Below the pieces are notes generated by a model, which was not told the origin of the DNA, made no database searches, and saw only the letters and a program-made list of their open reading frames with translations. From positions 620,001 through 684,000 of the forward strand of contig JBAOHC010000027.1 in the NCBI GenBank assembly GCA_037046735.1: 64,000 nt of DNA, in the 5' to 3' direction. How positions within the stretch are numbered: the first letter of the stretch is position 1; every line of letters starts with the position of its first letter. Below, one piece after another: positions 8,499 to 16,635 of this stretch. The position numbers and the translations under genes are program-made. Origin of the DNA: JADKAV01 sp037046735. GTDB taxonomy: Bacteria > Actinomycetota > Actinomycetes > S36-B12 > UBA10799.

Positions 8499-9317
8499 TC
8501 ACGGTGCGACGCGACGAGCCGTCGGCTCGCCGGATTTCAGGTACACGCGCCACGCGTGATACGTCTTCGTGTAGGGATTACGCCCGGAAAGCAGCGCTCC
8601 GCTGCGCAGTGTCCTCACTTTCAGCGGTACTGCCCGGTCGGGGTCGATGGAAGCCCTTAACAAGGTGTCGATGGCTCTTGGGGTCGGCTGCGGCACGGTC
8701 TGCGCCACGGTTCGCACGATGGTTCGCAAGGTCGCATCCAGACTCGCTGCCTGCGACGCCTTCAGCCAGCCGCCGTATGCCACTGTCGCCCCGCTGGGTA
8801 CAGTCACGCTTTGCGGACCGAAGCGGAAGGTGTTCGTGCCCCACCGGACCACGGCACCATCGCTGATATCGACACTCACATTGGCGTAGTTGTAGGTGTC
8901 GCCTGACTGTGACAGCAGGCCGCCGGCGGTGGTGGAGCAGTCTTGGGGCAGACCGGTGGCCTGGGCCAGGGCTTGTGCGTAAGACGTGCCCCAGGCCAAG
9001 CCGTAGAACCGACCGGCATTGAGCCAGGCCTTGGCCGTGGGCTGCCGCAGGTACCCCAGAGCGGTCTTGCGGTCCTTTTCACGCAGTCCCTCCCCCGCGA
9101 TGACCCCGTATGTGCCGGCGGCGCTATCCACCACCAGAGAGCCCACTGCGAACCGGGGCCCTGCGAAGGTCACTGTGCCGTTTGTACCGCCTTGCGTCGC
9201 CAGCTGCGTGCGGGTCGCCTCGCACGCGGCATCCAGGGAGACCGGCGCGGCGGCCGCCGGGAGAGCAGCAGGGCACAAGAGAAGCACGCTGACGACGGGC
9301 ACCACGAGACGACGCAT
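8499..9317 (-). CDS. Secreted protein of unknown function
   Basis: A 272-residue protein with a clear signal peptide (MRRLVVPVVSVLLLCPAALP then AAAAPVS). The mature part has two Cys (in DAACEATRT and QDCSTTAG), a YGGWLKASQAASLD segment and no recognised catalytic motif. I do not recognise the family. The start ATG 9315-9317 is 7 nt after TAGCCT, so the mRNA is probably leaderless. It lies just upstream of the L,D-transpeptidase gene on the same strand with a 14-bp gap, suggesting a cell-wall or envelope role by association only. Confidence 0.72.
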   Translation of the reverse strand: MRRLVVPVVSVLLLCPAALPAAAAPVSLDAACEATRTQLATQGGTNGTVTFAGPRFAVGSLVVDSAAGTYGVIAGEGLREKDRKTALGYLRQPTAKAWLNAGRFYGLAWGTSYAQALAQATGLPQDCSTTAGGLLSQSGDTYNYANVSVDISDGAVVRWGTNTFRFGPQSVTVPSGATVAYGGWLKASQAASLDATLRTIVRTVAQTVPQPTPRAIDTLLRASIDPDRAVPLKVRTLRSGALLSGRNPYTKTYHAWRVYLKSGEPTARRVAP

Positions 9318-9324
9318 ACGCTCC

Positions 9325-9330
9325 AGGCTA
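9325..9330 (-). promoter_or_regulatory. -10 element of the secreted-protein/L,D-transpeptidase unit
   Basis: Read on the minus strand, TAGCCT is followed by the 7-nt spacer GGAGCGT and ATG 9317. GGAG lies too near the start for normal use, so a leaderless start is the better reading. Confidence 0.55.
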
Positions 9331-9359
9331 ACCCGCTGCCGCGACGCGTCTCACAGAAA

Positions 9360-10214
9360 TCAACGCATCAACTGCGTGATGTCCACGTCGACGCCTAGTC
9401 CCTGACTGGCACCGCCGGCGTAAATGCCCTTCAGCGGAGGGACGTCGGCGTAGTCGCGACCGCGGGCGACCAGCACGTGAGCCGCACCGACGGCGCGGTT
9501 GTTCGTGGGGTCCAGCCCCTCCCAGCCGCCATGCCATACCTCGACCCATGCATGCGACTCCCCCCGCACCGTCTCCCCCATCGCGTCCTCCTCGGTGTGC
9601 AAGTAGCCGGACACGTAGCGCGCGGGGATACCGGCTGAGCGCAGCAAGGACAACATGGCATGGGCGAAGTCCTGACACACACCGGAGCCGGTTGCCCAGG
9701 CCTCACCGGCGGTGGTCGAGACGTTCGTCGAACCCGATGCGTAGGCGATGCGGTCCCGCACCATCTCGTTGCACAACCGGATGGCACCCGCGGGGGTCGC
9801 TTGGGCACGTAGTTGCCGGACCAGATCGACGCGGCTGTCATCCTCGCGGGCGTCGTCCACGTAGGAACTGGTCTCCAGGTACTCACACCAGCGGTCGAGG
9901 ACCGCCTCCGTCGCCAGGTCCGCCCAGGTCCCATCCCGCACACGCTGCAGCCCACCGGCGGTGTCGACGGTGCTGGTGGCGATCACCTCCAGCACGTCGT
10001 GCGGCTCATGAGTGTCGAAGGACTCGACTCGCGCACCCCAGTAGTCGGTGTAAACCAGGACGGCAGCCCGGGGCTCGACCCGCAGTTCGTGACTGATGAG
10101 GACCTGACCGTCGTCGTCCATCGGGGTCATGCGGACCTCGTTGAACGACGACACGACCGGCGAGGCGTAGCGGTAACCGGTCCGGTGCTGGATGCGAAGG
10201 CGCCGACCGGCCAT
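9360..10214 (-). CDS. Transglutaminase-like cysteine protease-fold protein
   Basis: A 284-residue protein with the bacterial transglutaminase-like N-terminal beta domain (residues 5-80) and a transglutaminase core. The catalytic triad is complete: Cys180 in GSGVCQDFAHAM, His221 in ESHAWVEV and Asp235 in GLDPTNN. The core is preceded by the usual helical segment. ATG 10212-10214 overlaps the TGA of the alpha-E gene by one base (TGATG), so translation is coupled. It is the third member of a conserved trio with the alpha-E protein and the circularly permuted ATP-grasp protein. The family is thought to act on peptide or isopeptide bonds made by the ATP-grasp ligase; the substrate is unknown. Confidence 0.88.
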   Translation of the reverse strand: MAGRRLRIQHRTGYRYASPVVSSFNEVRMTPMDDDGQVLISHELRVEPRAAVLVYTDYWGARVESFDTHEPHDVLEVIATSTVDTAGGLQRVRDGTWADLATEAVLDRWCEYLETSSYVDDAREDDSRVDLVRQLRAQATPAGAIRLCNEMVRDRIAYASGSTNVSTTAGEAWATGSGVCQDFAHAMLSLLRSAGIPARYVSGYLHTEEDAMGETVRGESHAWVEVWHGGWEGLDPTNNRAVGAAHVLVARGRDYADVPPLKGIYAGGASQGLGVDVDITQLMR

Positions 10215-11119
10215 CAGTTGCTCCACACGATCGTGCCGACAGGACGGAAGAAGGCCTTGGCGACCACGTCGGAGGCGCGGGCCGAGGACTGTTGGACCAG
10301 TTCGATCAGACTGTCGACCTCATCGGGGGTGGGGTCCACCGCATACTCCAGTTGCGAGCGCATCAGGCCCACCTCGCGTAACAGGTCTCCGCCATCGCTG
10401 GCCCCTCGCGACGACAATCCGCGGACAGCCTCCTCCGCGTTGGACGAACTGACCCGCATCGACCGCGGGAAGTCGCCGTCGAGCAACAGGAAACGGCGGA
10501 CCTCATCGCCGGTCATCGGGTGCTGGGTGCGCAGGAAGACGTTGAGTGCCGCGGAGGCCCGCAAGGTGGCGACCGGGCCACCCTCTGGCCACAGCTGGTC
10601 GTGGCGTACGGCCAGCACCCGCGACATCATGTCCAGACGCTCCAGCGATCGGCCCAGGGAGAGGAACAGGTAGCCCTCGTCGCGCGGAACGGTCCAGTCA
10701 ACCTGCCCAACGACGACCGCCAAACGCTCCACCACCCGGTACAGGGCATACGCCGGGCTGGTGGCCACGATCGGGCCCCGAATGCCGGCGAGGTGGGCAG
10801 CGTTCAAGGCTTCGAAGACGTCGGCCGACAAGGACTCCCGCACACCACGAGCATTCTCCCGCGCCATCGTGATGGCACCGGACACGGTGGCCGGGTCGGA
10901 GGACGTCCCCACGACAGCGGCGACCAGGTCCGCGGCGTTGCTGGCGGCTTGCGGCGGCAGGGACAGGGCGTCCAGCAGGACGGCAGCGGCCAGCTCCTCC
11001 GGCACAGTGCGCTCCTCCACCATCAACTGGTGGTGCTCTGCCAGCAGTCGGGCGGTTGCCTCTGCGCGCTCCAAGTACCGTCCGATCCAGAAGTAGGACT
11101 CCGCGATGCGACTCAGCAT
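10214..11119 (-). CDS. Alpha-E domain protein (DUF403)
   Basis: A 301-residue all-helical protein beginning MLSRIAESYFWIGRYLERAE, the hallmark of the alpha-E family. It contains further conserved helices (RVVERLAVVVGQVDW, FLSLGRSLERLDMMSRVL, FRPVGTIVW). No catalytic residues are known for this family; it nearly always sits between a circularly permuted ATP-grasp gene and a transglutaminase-like gene and is probably a partner or scaffold. It overlaps the ATP-grasp gene by 7 bp upstream and the transglutaminase gene by 1 bp downstream, so the three are translated from one message. Confidence 0.9.
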   Translation of the reverse strand: MLSRIAESYFWIGRYLERAEATARLLAEHHQLMVEERTVPEELAAAVLLDALSLPPQAASNAADLVAAVVGTSSDPATVSGAITMARENARGVRESLSADVFEALNAAHLAGIRGPIVATSPAYALYRVVERLAVVVGQVDWTVPRDEGYLFLSLGRSLERLDMMSRVLAVRHDQLWPEGGPVATLRASAALNVFLRTQHPMTGDEVRRFLLLDGDFPRSMRVSSSNAEEAVRGLSSRGASDGGDLLREVGLMRSQLEYAVDPTPDEVDSLIELVQQSSARASDVVAKAFFRPVGTIVWSN

Positions 11120-12714
11120 GGTGGCTCCTGCGCCGGTGGGAGCGCCGACTGTTGCTGCTGATTCTCCTGTTGGCGCATGCGCTCGTCGTGGGTGGTCGGG
11201 GAATGCACCCGGGCAGGGACGGCGGCCAGCACGCGGGTCAGCCGCGGCGTGGGCCGGGCAGGCGGGGTGTACAGCAGTTCATCGGGTTCGGCAACCACCC
11301 AGGTGTCCTTGGAGCCACCCCCCTGGCTGCTGTTGACCACCAGCGACCCCTCCGGCAGTGCCACGCGGGTCAGGCCGCCCGGCAGCACGAAGATGTCCTC
11401 ACCGTCATTGACGGCGAAGGGCCGCAGATCGACGTGGCGCGGGGCCAGTTGCCCGTCCTTGACCAGCGTCGGGCAGGTGGAGATCTGCACGATCCGCTGT
11501 GCGATCCAGCGGCGGGGATCCTCGAGCACCTGCGCGCGCAACTTGGCCAGTTGCTGATCGCTGGCCTGGTTACCGATCACCAAGCCATAGCCGCCGGATC
11601 CATCGACCGGTTTCAGCACCATTCGGTCCAGGCGGTCGATGACAAACTCGCGCTGTTCGGGATCCTGCAGGTCGTAGGTGTCGATGTTGGGCAGGATCGC
11701 GCGCTCCCCGAGGTAGTACTCGATCAGGGCAGGAACGTAGGGATAGATCGCCTTGTCGTCGGCCACCCCGTTGCCGACGGCGTTCGCGATGGTCACCCGG
11801 CCCGCGCGCGCAGCGTTCAGCAGCCCAGGAATACCCAGTACCGAGTCCGGGCGGAAGTGCACGGGATCGAGGTAGTCGTCGTCGAGACGGCGGTACAGGA
11901 CGTGGACGGGACGCGGACCACGGACGGTGCGCATCCAGACCTGATCGTCGCGGCAGTAAAGGTCGCGCCCCTCGACAAGTTCCACACCCATCCGCCGAGC
12001 CAGGAAGGCGTGCTCGAAATGTGCTGAGTTGTGCACCCCCGGGGTCAGGACGGCGACTTGCGGGTCGGCGACGCCCGCCGGCGCGGCGGCAAGCAGCGCG
12101 TCGAGTAGCCGTTCAGGATATTCGGCCACCGGCTGCACCCGCTGGTCGGTGAACAGTTCGGGCAGCACATGGGCGAGCGCACGGCGGTTCTCCAGCACAT
12201 AGCTGACCCCGGAGGGGCAGCGCAGATTGTCCTCGAGGACGGCGAACACTCCTTGCTCGTCGCGGATCAGGTCGATCCCTGCGACGTGGATACGCACGCC
12301 GTTGGGCGGCTCGATACCCCATGCGGCGCGGTGGAAGTGACTGGAACTGGTGACCAGGCGGCGCGGGACGATGCCATCGTCGAGCACCGCCCGGGAGCCG
12401 TACACATCGGACAGGAACAGCTCCAGGGCCCGGATGCGCTGGGCCACCCCCTGTTCGATCACCCGCCATTCAGCAGCGCTGAGCAGGCGTGGCACGAGGT
12501 CCAACGGCAACGGACGTTCCCGCCCGGCCAGGCTGAACGTAATGCCTTGCCGGTTGAAGTACGAGTCGATGAGCCGGCCGCGGTCGGTGAGACCCTCCTC
12601 CCCGAGCCCGAGCAGGACCGACTTCAGCGCATCGACCGCGTTGATGTCTGCGAGGTCGCCGTCCATCTCCTCATACGCGGGGATGACGGAGTCGAGTGAG
12701 GACACAGCGGTCAT
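11113..12714 (-). CDS. Circularly permuted ATP-grasp type 2 protein (DUF404/DUF407)
   Basis: A 533-residue putative peptide or amide ligase. It has the conserved N-terminal block (EGLTDRGRLIDSYFNRQGITFSL), the central DLIRDEQGVFAVLEDNLRCPSGVSYVLENR region, LYRRLDDDYLDP, and the ATP-grasp core with MVLKPVDGSGGYGLVIG as the glycine-rich phosphate loop and HVDLRPFAV. The N- and C-terminal halves of ATP-grasp are swapped relative to classical members. The tail is Gln-rich (QQENQQQQ) and low-complexity. It heads the ATP-grasp / alpha-E / transglutaminase operon, which comparative genomics associates with peptide-bond formation on an unidentified product. The upstream gap of 83 bp carries a TTACAG/CTGTAA inverted pair. 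Confidence 0.9.
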   Translation of the reverse strand: MTAVSSLDSVIPAYEEMDGDLADINAVDALKSVLLGLGEEGLTDRGRLIDSYFNRQGITFSLAGRERPLPLDLVPRLLSAAEWRVIEQGVAQRIRALELFLSDVYGSRAVLDDGIVPRRLVTSSSHFHRAAWGIEPPNGVRIHVAGIDLIRDEQGVFAVLEDNLRCPSGVSYVLENRRALAHVLPELFTDQRVQPVAEYPERLLDALLAAAPAGVADPQVAVLTPGVHNSAHFEHAFLARRMGVELVEGRDLYCRDDQVWMRTVRGPRPVHVLYRRLDDDYLDPVHFRPDSVLGIPGLLNAARAGRVTIANAVGNGVADDKAIYPYVPALIEYYLGERAILPNIDTYDLQDPEQREFVIDRLDRMVLKPVDGSGGYGLVIGNQASDQQLAKLRAQVLEDPRRWIAQRIVQISTCPTLVKDGQLAPRHVDLRPFAVNDGEDIFVLPGGLTRVALPEGSLVVNSSQGGGSKDTWVVAEPDELLYTPPARPTPRLTRVLAAVPARVHSPTTHDERMRQQENQQQQSALPPAQEPPC

Positions 12715-12758
12715 CCTGCCAGCGATCGACGGTCCCGGATAGATCGACTCGCACTTGG

Positions 12759-12794
12759 TTACAGGCTGGAAACACGCGCGGTCACTTGCTGTAA
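12759..12794. promoter_or_regulatory. Inverted TTACAG...CTGTAA pair upstream of the ATP-grasp gene
   Basis: TTACAG at 12759-12764 and CTGTAA at 12789-12794 form an inverted pair with centres 30 bp apart, roughly three helical turns, in the gap before the ATP-grasp start at 12714. It could be a two-site operator. Six-base arms are short, so chance is possible. Confidence 0.25.
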
Positions 12795-12797
12795 CGC

Positions 12798-13364
12798 CTA
12801 GGGAAGGCGGCCTGACAGGGCTGCCATGGCCAACTCCAGTCGCTGCTCCCCTGCGATGACCACGGCCTTCGGGTACAGCGTCCGGTAGATCTCGAACGCC
12901 GTATCGCGGCCGTCCGGGTCGTCGCGAATCCCGTCAGCGACCCATGGCAGGTCGGGCGTGGTCAGGAACACGACGTCGTAGTCTGCCTTCTCGACGGCCG
13001 TCACCAGGTCCTCGGTCACCTCGGGTGGCCCCGCGTCGTAATGGGGCCGGCGGCGTACAGCGCACATGTGCCACACCAAGGGGGTTCCCGCCGTCCCGTC
13101 CGCGATCAGGGCGGTGGGTGGGGGCGTCTGGTCCAGCAGCAGTTCGGCACGTGCCTGAGCCCCCTGATGCATCAGCGAGGTCGCCAGTTGTTCCCGCCAA
13201 CTCCACACATGACCGGCAGGCAAGTCCGCGGCCAGGGCTCTGCCTTGCTCTGGAATCAGCAGGACGGTGACCTCACGCCGCTGCAGGTACGCCTGCAGAC
13301 CGATCGCGAGAGTGGTCTTACCGCTTGATTCAGGTCCGACGACTGCGATCCGCAGATCAGGCAA
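12798..13364 (-). CDS. P-loop ATPase of the AAA_28/NadR-kinase type
   Basis: A protein of about 188 residues with a P-loop near the N-terminus (AVVGPESSGKTTLAIGL). This is the GPESSGKTTL form typical of NadR-like nicotinamide riboside kinases and AAA_28 ATPases. Later segments (TALIADGTAGTPLVWHMCA, DVVFLTTPDLPWVADGIRDD, FEIYRTLYPKAVVIAG) fit the same fold, including the LLTPD-like strand. The N-terminal NadR nucleotidyltransferase domain is absent. The start is uncertain: TTG 13362-13364 just before the upstream stop is the best candidate, with the downstream CTG at 13353-13355 unlikely. It overlaps the stop of the Ala/Lys-rich gene, implying coupling. Possible role in NAD salvage, not proven. 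Confidence 0.7.
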   Translation of the reverse strand: MPDLRIAVVGPESSGKTTLAIGLQAYLQRREVTVLLIPEQGRALAADLPAGHVWSWREQLATSLMHQGAQARAELLLDQTPPPTALIADGTAGTPLVWHMCAVRRRPHYDAGPPEVTEDLVTAVEKADYDVVFLTTPDLPWVADGIRDDPDGRDTAFEIYRTLYPKAVVIAGEQRLELAMAALSGRLP

Positions 13365-13935
13365 CGGACTGATCGTTGACCGGCTTGGCCGCCTTCTTCT
13401 TCGCGGGTGCCCGCTTGCGCGCGGCTGGCTTGGGGGCCGGCTCGACGGCCGGCTCCTCCGCTGCCGCCTCTTCGGCCGCGACCTCCTCGGCGGCGTCCTG
13501 CAGGGCATCGGCAGCCTCGTAGGCGGCCTCGGAGGTGGTCAGCGCGGCACGATCGGCGGCACCACTGGCAGCCTGCGAAGCCTCATGGGCCTTCTCAGCG
13601 AGTTCGGCCGCGGCATCCGCGGTCCCGCGGGCCACGGTGTCGACGGCCTCGGTGGCCTTGCGGGCGGCGGACTCCACGGTGGCACCAGCGGTCGCTGCCG
13701 TGGCGGCGGTGGCATCGGCGACCTTGCCGACACCGCCTGCGGCCTTCTCGGCTGCATCGGCCACGCCCACGGCGGCGGTCGCGGCGGTCCGGGTCACACC
13801 GTCGGCGAGTTCGTCGGCCACTTCGCTGGCTCGGCGCACCCACTGCTCACGGCGGGCGGCGTCCTTGCGGCGGCTCCAGAGCACCCCCGCGGCCAGTGAT
13901 CCGACGGCTACACCGGCTGCCACCAAACGACGCAT
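13357..13935 (-). CDS. Membrane-anchored Ala-rich protein with histone H1-like Lys tail
   Basis: A 192-residue protein. Residues 1-20 (MRRLVAAGVAVGSLAAGVLW) form one membrane segment followed by RRKDAARRE. The body is a long Ala/Thr/Val/Glu-rich helix predicted to be coiled coil or amphipathic (repeating ATAAVGVADAAEKAA-type units). The C-terminus is a Lys/Ala/Pro tail (AARKRAPAKKKAAKPV) like those of actinobacterial HupB or histone H1-like proteins. I do not know a function; tethering DNA or polyphosphate to the membrane is a speculation. ATG 13933-13935 has the strong site AAGGAGGGG 4 nt upstream; the ORF extends further to 14019 without support. Confidence 0.7.
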   Translation of the reverse strand: MRRLVAAGVAVGSLAAGVLWSRRKDAARREQWVRRASEVADELADGVTRTAATAAVGVADAAEKAAGGVGKVADATAATAATAGATVESAARKATEAVDTVARGTADAAAELAEKAHEASQAASGAADRAALTTSEAAYEAADALQDAAEEVAAEEAAAEEPAVEPAPKPAARKRAPAKKKAAKPVNDQSVA

Positions 13936-14009
13936 GTCCCCTCCTTGGGATCTTCTTTGAGGCTCAGCCTGCCACGCCCGGTCCGTACGCGGGGCACAGA
14001 CCTGCGGAT

Positions 14010-14015
14010 TAGGCT
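14010..14015 (+). promoter_or_regulatory. -10 element for the 158-aa gene
   Basis: TAGGCT, then 6 nt (GCACGG), then GTG 14022. The same hexamer and spacing recur before pta 540 bp downstream. Confidence 0.6.
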
Positions 14016-14021
14016 GCACGG

Positions 14022-14498
14022 GTGGGAAACTTCGAGGTCGTGTCCGTGGCCACTGACGACCGTCTGGACCTGGCCACCTACCGGGAAGTGGGCAGTGTGG
14101 TCGGTTCCTACCTGACCCAGGCCGTCTCGCCGGTGACGCAGGCTCTGCGCGATGCCATGGCGGAGCCCGTGGAGTCCAGTCAAGTGCTCAACACCGCCGT
14201 CGGATTCGCGAATGTTGTGGCGCTGCTGGCCCTGTCAGTCACCCAGGAGGAGAGTGCCGCGGCCGAGGTCGTGCGCAAGACCCTGCGACTCGGCAACGAC
14301 GGCGAGGACGCCAACGCGGAGATCCTCATCCTGCGCATTCTGGAGCCCCAGGAGCAGGCGCCCGAGCAGATCACCGGGCAGACGCTGGTGGCGATCGCGA
14401 ACTACGGCGACATGGCAGTGCGTCTGACCGACCAGCTGAACATTCCGCGCGAGTCATTGGCGCAGGCGGTTTCCGCCGCCGCGGCGCGGGTCGGTTGA
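14022..14498 (+). CDS. Hypothetical cytoplasmic protein
   Basis: A 158-residue protein without signal peptide or membrane segment. It is rich in helix-forming residues and contains QVLNTAVGFANVVALLALSV, EESAAAEVVRKTLRLGND and NYGDMAVRLTDQLNIPRE. I do not recognise a family. The leaderless GTG start is fixed by TAGGCT 6 nt upstream, and codon use matches its neighbours, so it is a real gene. It lies 61 bp upstream of pta on the same strand but pta has its own -10, so cotranscription is optional. Confidence 0.65.
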   Translation: MGNFEVVSVATDDRLDLATYREVGSVVGSYLTQAVSPVTQALRDAMAEPVESSQVLNTAVGFANVVALLALSVTQEESAAAEVVRKTLRLGNDGEDANAEILILRILEPQEQAPEQITGQTLVAIANYGDMAVRLTDQLNIPRESLAQAVSAAAARVG

Positions 14499-14547
14499 GG
14501 CATACCTGCTCCAGGCAGTCGGAGTCGCAACCCGCCGGACTCCTACA

Positions 14548-14553
14548 TAGGCT
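14548..14553 (+). promoter_or_regulatory. -10 element for pta-ackA
   Basis: TAGGCT with the 6-nt spacer CGAAGT before GTG 14560. This should drive the two-gene acetate operon as a leaderless message. Confidence 0.6.
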
Positions 14554-14559
14554 CGAAGT

Positions 14560-16635
14560 GTGGCCAAAGCCGTCTATGTGACCTCGATGGAACCTGCCAG
14601 CGGCAAGTCGATGATCTCGCTGGGACTGATGGAAGCGCTGAGCCGACATTCGGCCCGAGTGGGGTACTTCCGGCCGGTGGTTGGCAGCACGGCGGAGGAC
14701 AACACGGTCAACCTCATCCGCCAGCGCTACGGGCTGACACAGACCTATGAGCAGTCCTACGGCATCACCACTGAACAGACCCGCGGTGTGGGCAGCCTGC
14801 ACGATGCGGATGGCCTGATCAGCGAGATCATGGTCAAGTTCGACACCCTGGCCTCGGAGTGCGACGTGGTCCTGGTCGAGGGCACGGACTACACAGGGGC
14901 CAGTGCGGCCTTCGAATTCGAACTGAATGTGACGATGGCCTTAAATCTGGCCGCCCCGATCCTGTTGGTGGTCAGCGCCCACGGACACCGCGCCGAGCAG
15001 GTGCACGGGGCCTTGAACGCGGCCCGGGAGTCGCTGCAGACCCATGAGGTCAACCTGCTGGGGATTGCCGTGAACCGTGTGGAACATGGCCACATGCAGG
15101 CGATGGCGGCCTCACTGGTCGGCGCGGCGGAACCGGTCTGGATCTTGCCGGAGGAACCCAGCCTGCAGTTGCCGTCTCTGCACCAGATCTCGTCTGAACT
15201 CAATGCCAAACTTCTGATCGGCACCCAGGAGTCCCTGGACCGGGAGGTGACCGGGGTGCGGGTGGCGGCGATGAGCCTGGCCAACCTGCTGGACCGGCTG
15301 CAGGACGGCGTCCTGCTCGTGACTCCCGGGGACCGCGCCGACGTGCTGCTGGCCGCGATGACCGCCCGCTACAGCGACCGCGTGCCCAGTATCTCCGGGG
15401 TCATCGTCACCGGCGGTGTGGCGCCAGACCCGCGGGTCATGGAATTCGCCCGCGGCTTGGACTCGACCGTCACCCCCCTGCTGATGGCCCAGAGCGACAC
15501 GTTCGAGACGGCCTACAGAATCGCCAACCTCACCCCGCAGATCCGCTACGGCGACGACCGCCGGATCGCCGCTGCGCTCGGTGTCTTCGAGTCGGTCATC
15601 GACACCAGTGACCTCATCGAACGCATCCAGATCGCTGACACGGTAGTGACGACACCCTTGATGTTCGAGAACCGGTTGGTGCGGGTGGCCCGCAGCGACC
15701 GGCGCCGCATCGTCCTGCCCGAGGGGGATGATGAGCGGATTCTGCGAGCCGCTGATCAGATCCTGCGCCGCTCGATCTGCGACCTCACGATCCTGGGCAA
15801 CCCCGACACGATTCGCGACCGGTCGCGCTCGATGGGCCTCGACCTGTCGGGAGCCACGCTCATGCACCCCGAGCACGACCCGCTGCGCGACGAGATGGCC
15901 GCCCTGTTGTGTGATCTGCGCGGGCACAAGGGCATGAGTATGGACATCGCCCACGACGCCGTGACCGACGTGACCATCTTCGGCACGCTGTTGGTCAAAT
16001 CCGGCCTGGCAGACGGCATGGTCTCGGGCGCTTCGCACACCACGGCCGACACTGTGCGGCCCGCATTGCAGCTGATCCGCACCAACGAAGGGGTCAGCGT
16101 GGTGTCCAGCGTCTTCTTCATGTGTCTGGCCGACAAGGTGCTCGTGTACGGCGATTGCGCAGTGAACCCCGACCCGAACCCGCACCAGCTGGCCGACATC
16201 GCGATCTCGTCGGCACAGACCGCGGCCGCCTTCGACATCGACCCGTACGTGGCGATGCTGTCCTACTCCACGGGCAGCTCCGGCACCGGCGGCGATGTCG
16301 ATAAGGTTCGGGCCGCCACCGAGATCGCGCAGCAGCGCCGGCCGGATCTTCCGATCGAAGGGCCGATTCAGTATGACGCCGCGGTGGACCCGGGGGTGGC
16401 GGCGAGCAAACTGCCCGGTTCGGAGGTCGCCGGCCAGGCAAACGTGCTGATCTTCCCAGACCTCAATACCGGCAACAACACGTACAAGGCGGTGCAGCGC
16501 TCCGCGCGCGCAGTGGCGATCGGCCCGATCCTGCAAGGTCTGCGCAAGCCCGTCAACGACTTGTCCCGGGGGTGCACGGTCAAGGACATCGTCAACACGA
16601 TCACCATCACCGCCGTGCAATCCCAGGAGTCCTGA
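14560..16635 (+). CDS. pta: Phosphate acetyltransferase, long form
   Basis: A 691-residue enzyme converting acetyl-CoA and phosphate to acetyl phosphate and CoA. It has the three-part long architecture: an N-terminal BioD-like P-loop domain (MEPASGKSMISLGLMEAL, residues 6-23), a central DRTGG domain (about 205-330, with GVIVTGGVAPDP) and the catalytic PTA_PTB domain (about 365-690; RRIVLPEGDDERILRAA, SGASHTTADTVRPALQLI, LSYSTGSSG, FPDLNTGNNTYKAVQRSA). ackA starts right after the stop, giving the usual Pta-AckA acetate overflow/assimilation pair. The start GTG 14560 is fixed by the -10 spacing. Confidence 0.95.
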   Translation: MAKAVYVTSMEPASGKSMISLGLMEALSRHSARVGYFRPVVGSTAEDNTVNLIRQRYGLTQTYEQSYGITTEQTRGVGSLHDADGLISEIMVKFDTLASECDVVLVEGTDYTGASAAFEFELNVTMALNLAAPILLVVSAHGHRAEQVHGALNAARESLQTHEVNLLGIAVNRVEHGHMQAMAASLVGAAEPVWILPEEPSLQLPSLHQISSELNAKLLIGTQESLDREVTGVRVAAMSLANLLDRLQDGVLLVTPGDRADVLLAAMTARYSDRVPSISGVIVTGGVAPDPRVMEFARGLDSTVTPLLMAQSDTFETAYRIANLTPQIRYGDDRRIAAALGVFESVIDTSDLIERIQIADTVVTTPLMFENRLVRVARSDRRRIVLPEGDDERILRAADQILRRSICDLTILGNPDTIRDRSRSMGLDLSGATLMHPEHDPLRDEMAALLCDLRGHKGMSMDIAHDAVTDVTIFGTLLVKSGLADGMVSGASHTTADTVRPALQLIRTNEGVSVVSSVFFMCLADKVLVYGDCAVNPDPNPHQLADIAISSAQTAAAFDIDPYVAMLSYSTGSSGTGGDVDKVRAATEIAQQRRPDLPIEGPIQYDAAVDPGVAASKLPGSEVAGQANVLIFPDLNTGNNTYKAVQRSARAVAIGPILQGLRKPVNDLSRGCTVKDIVNTITITAVQSQES

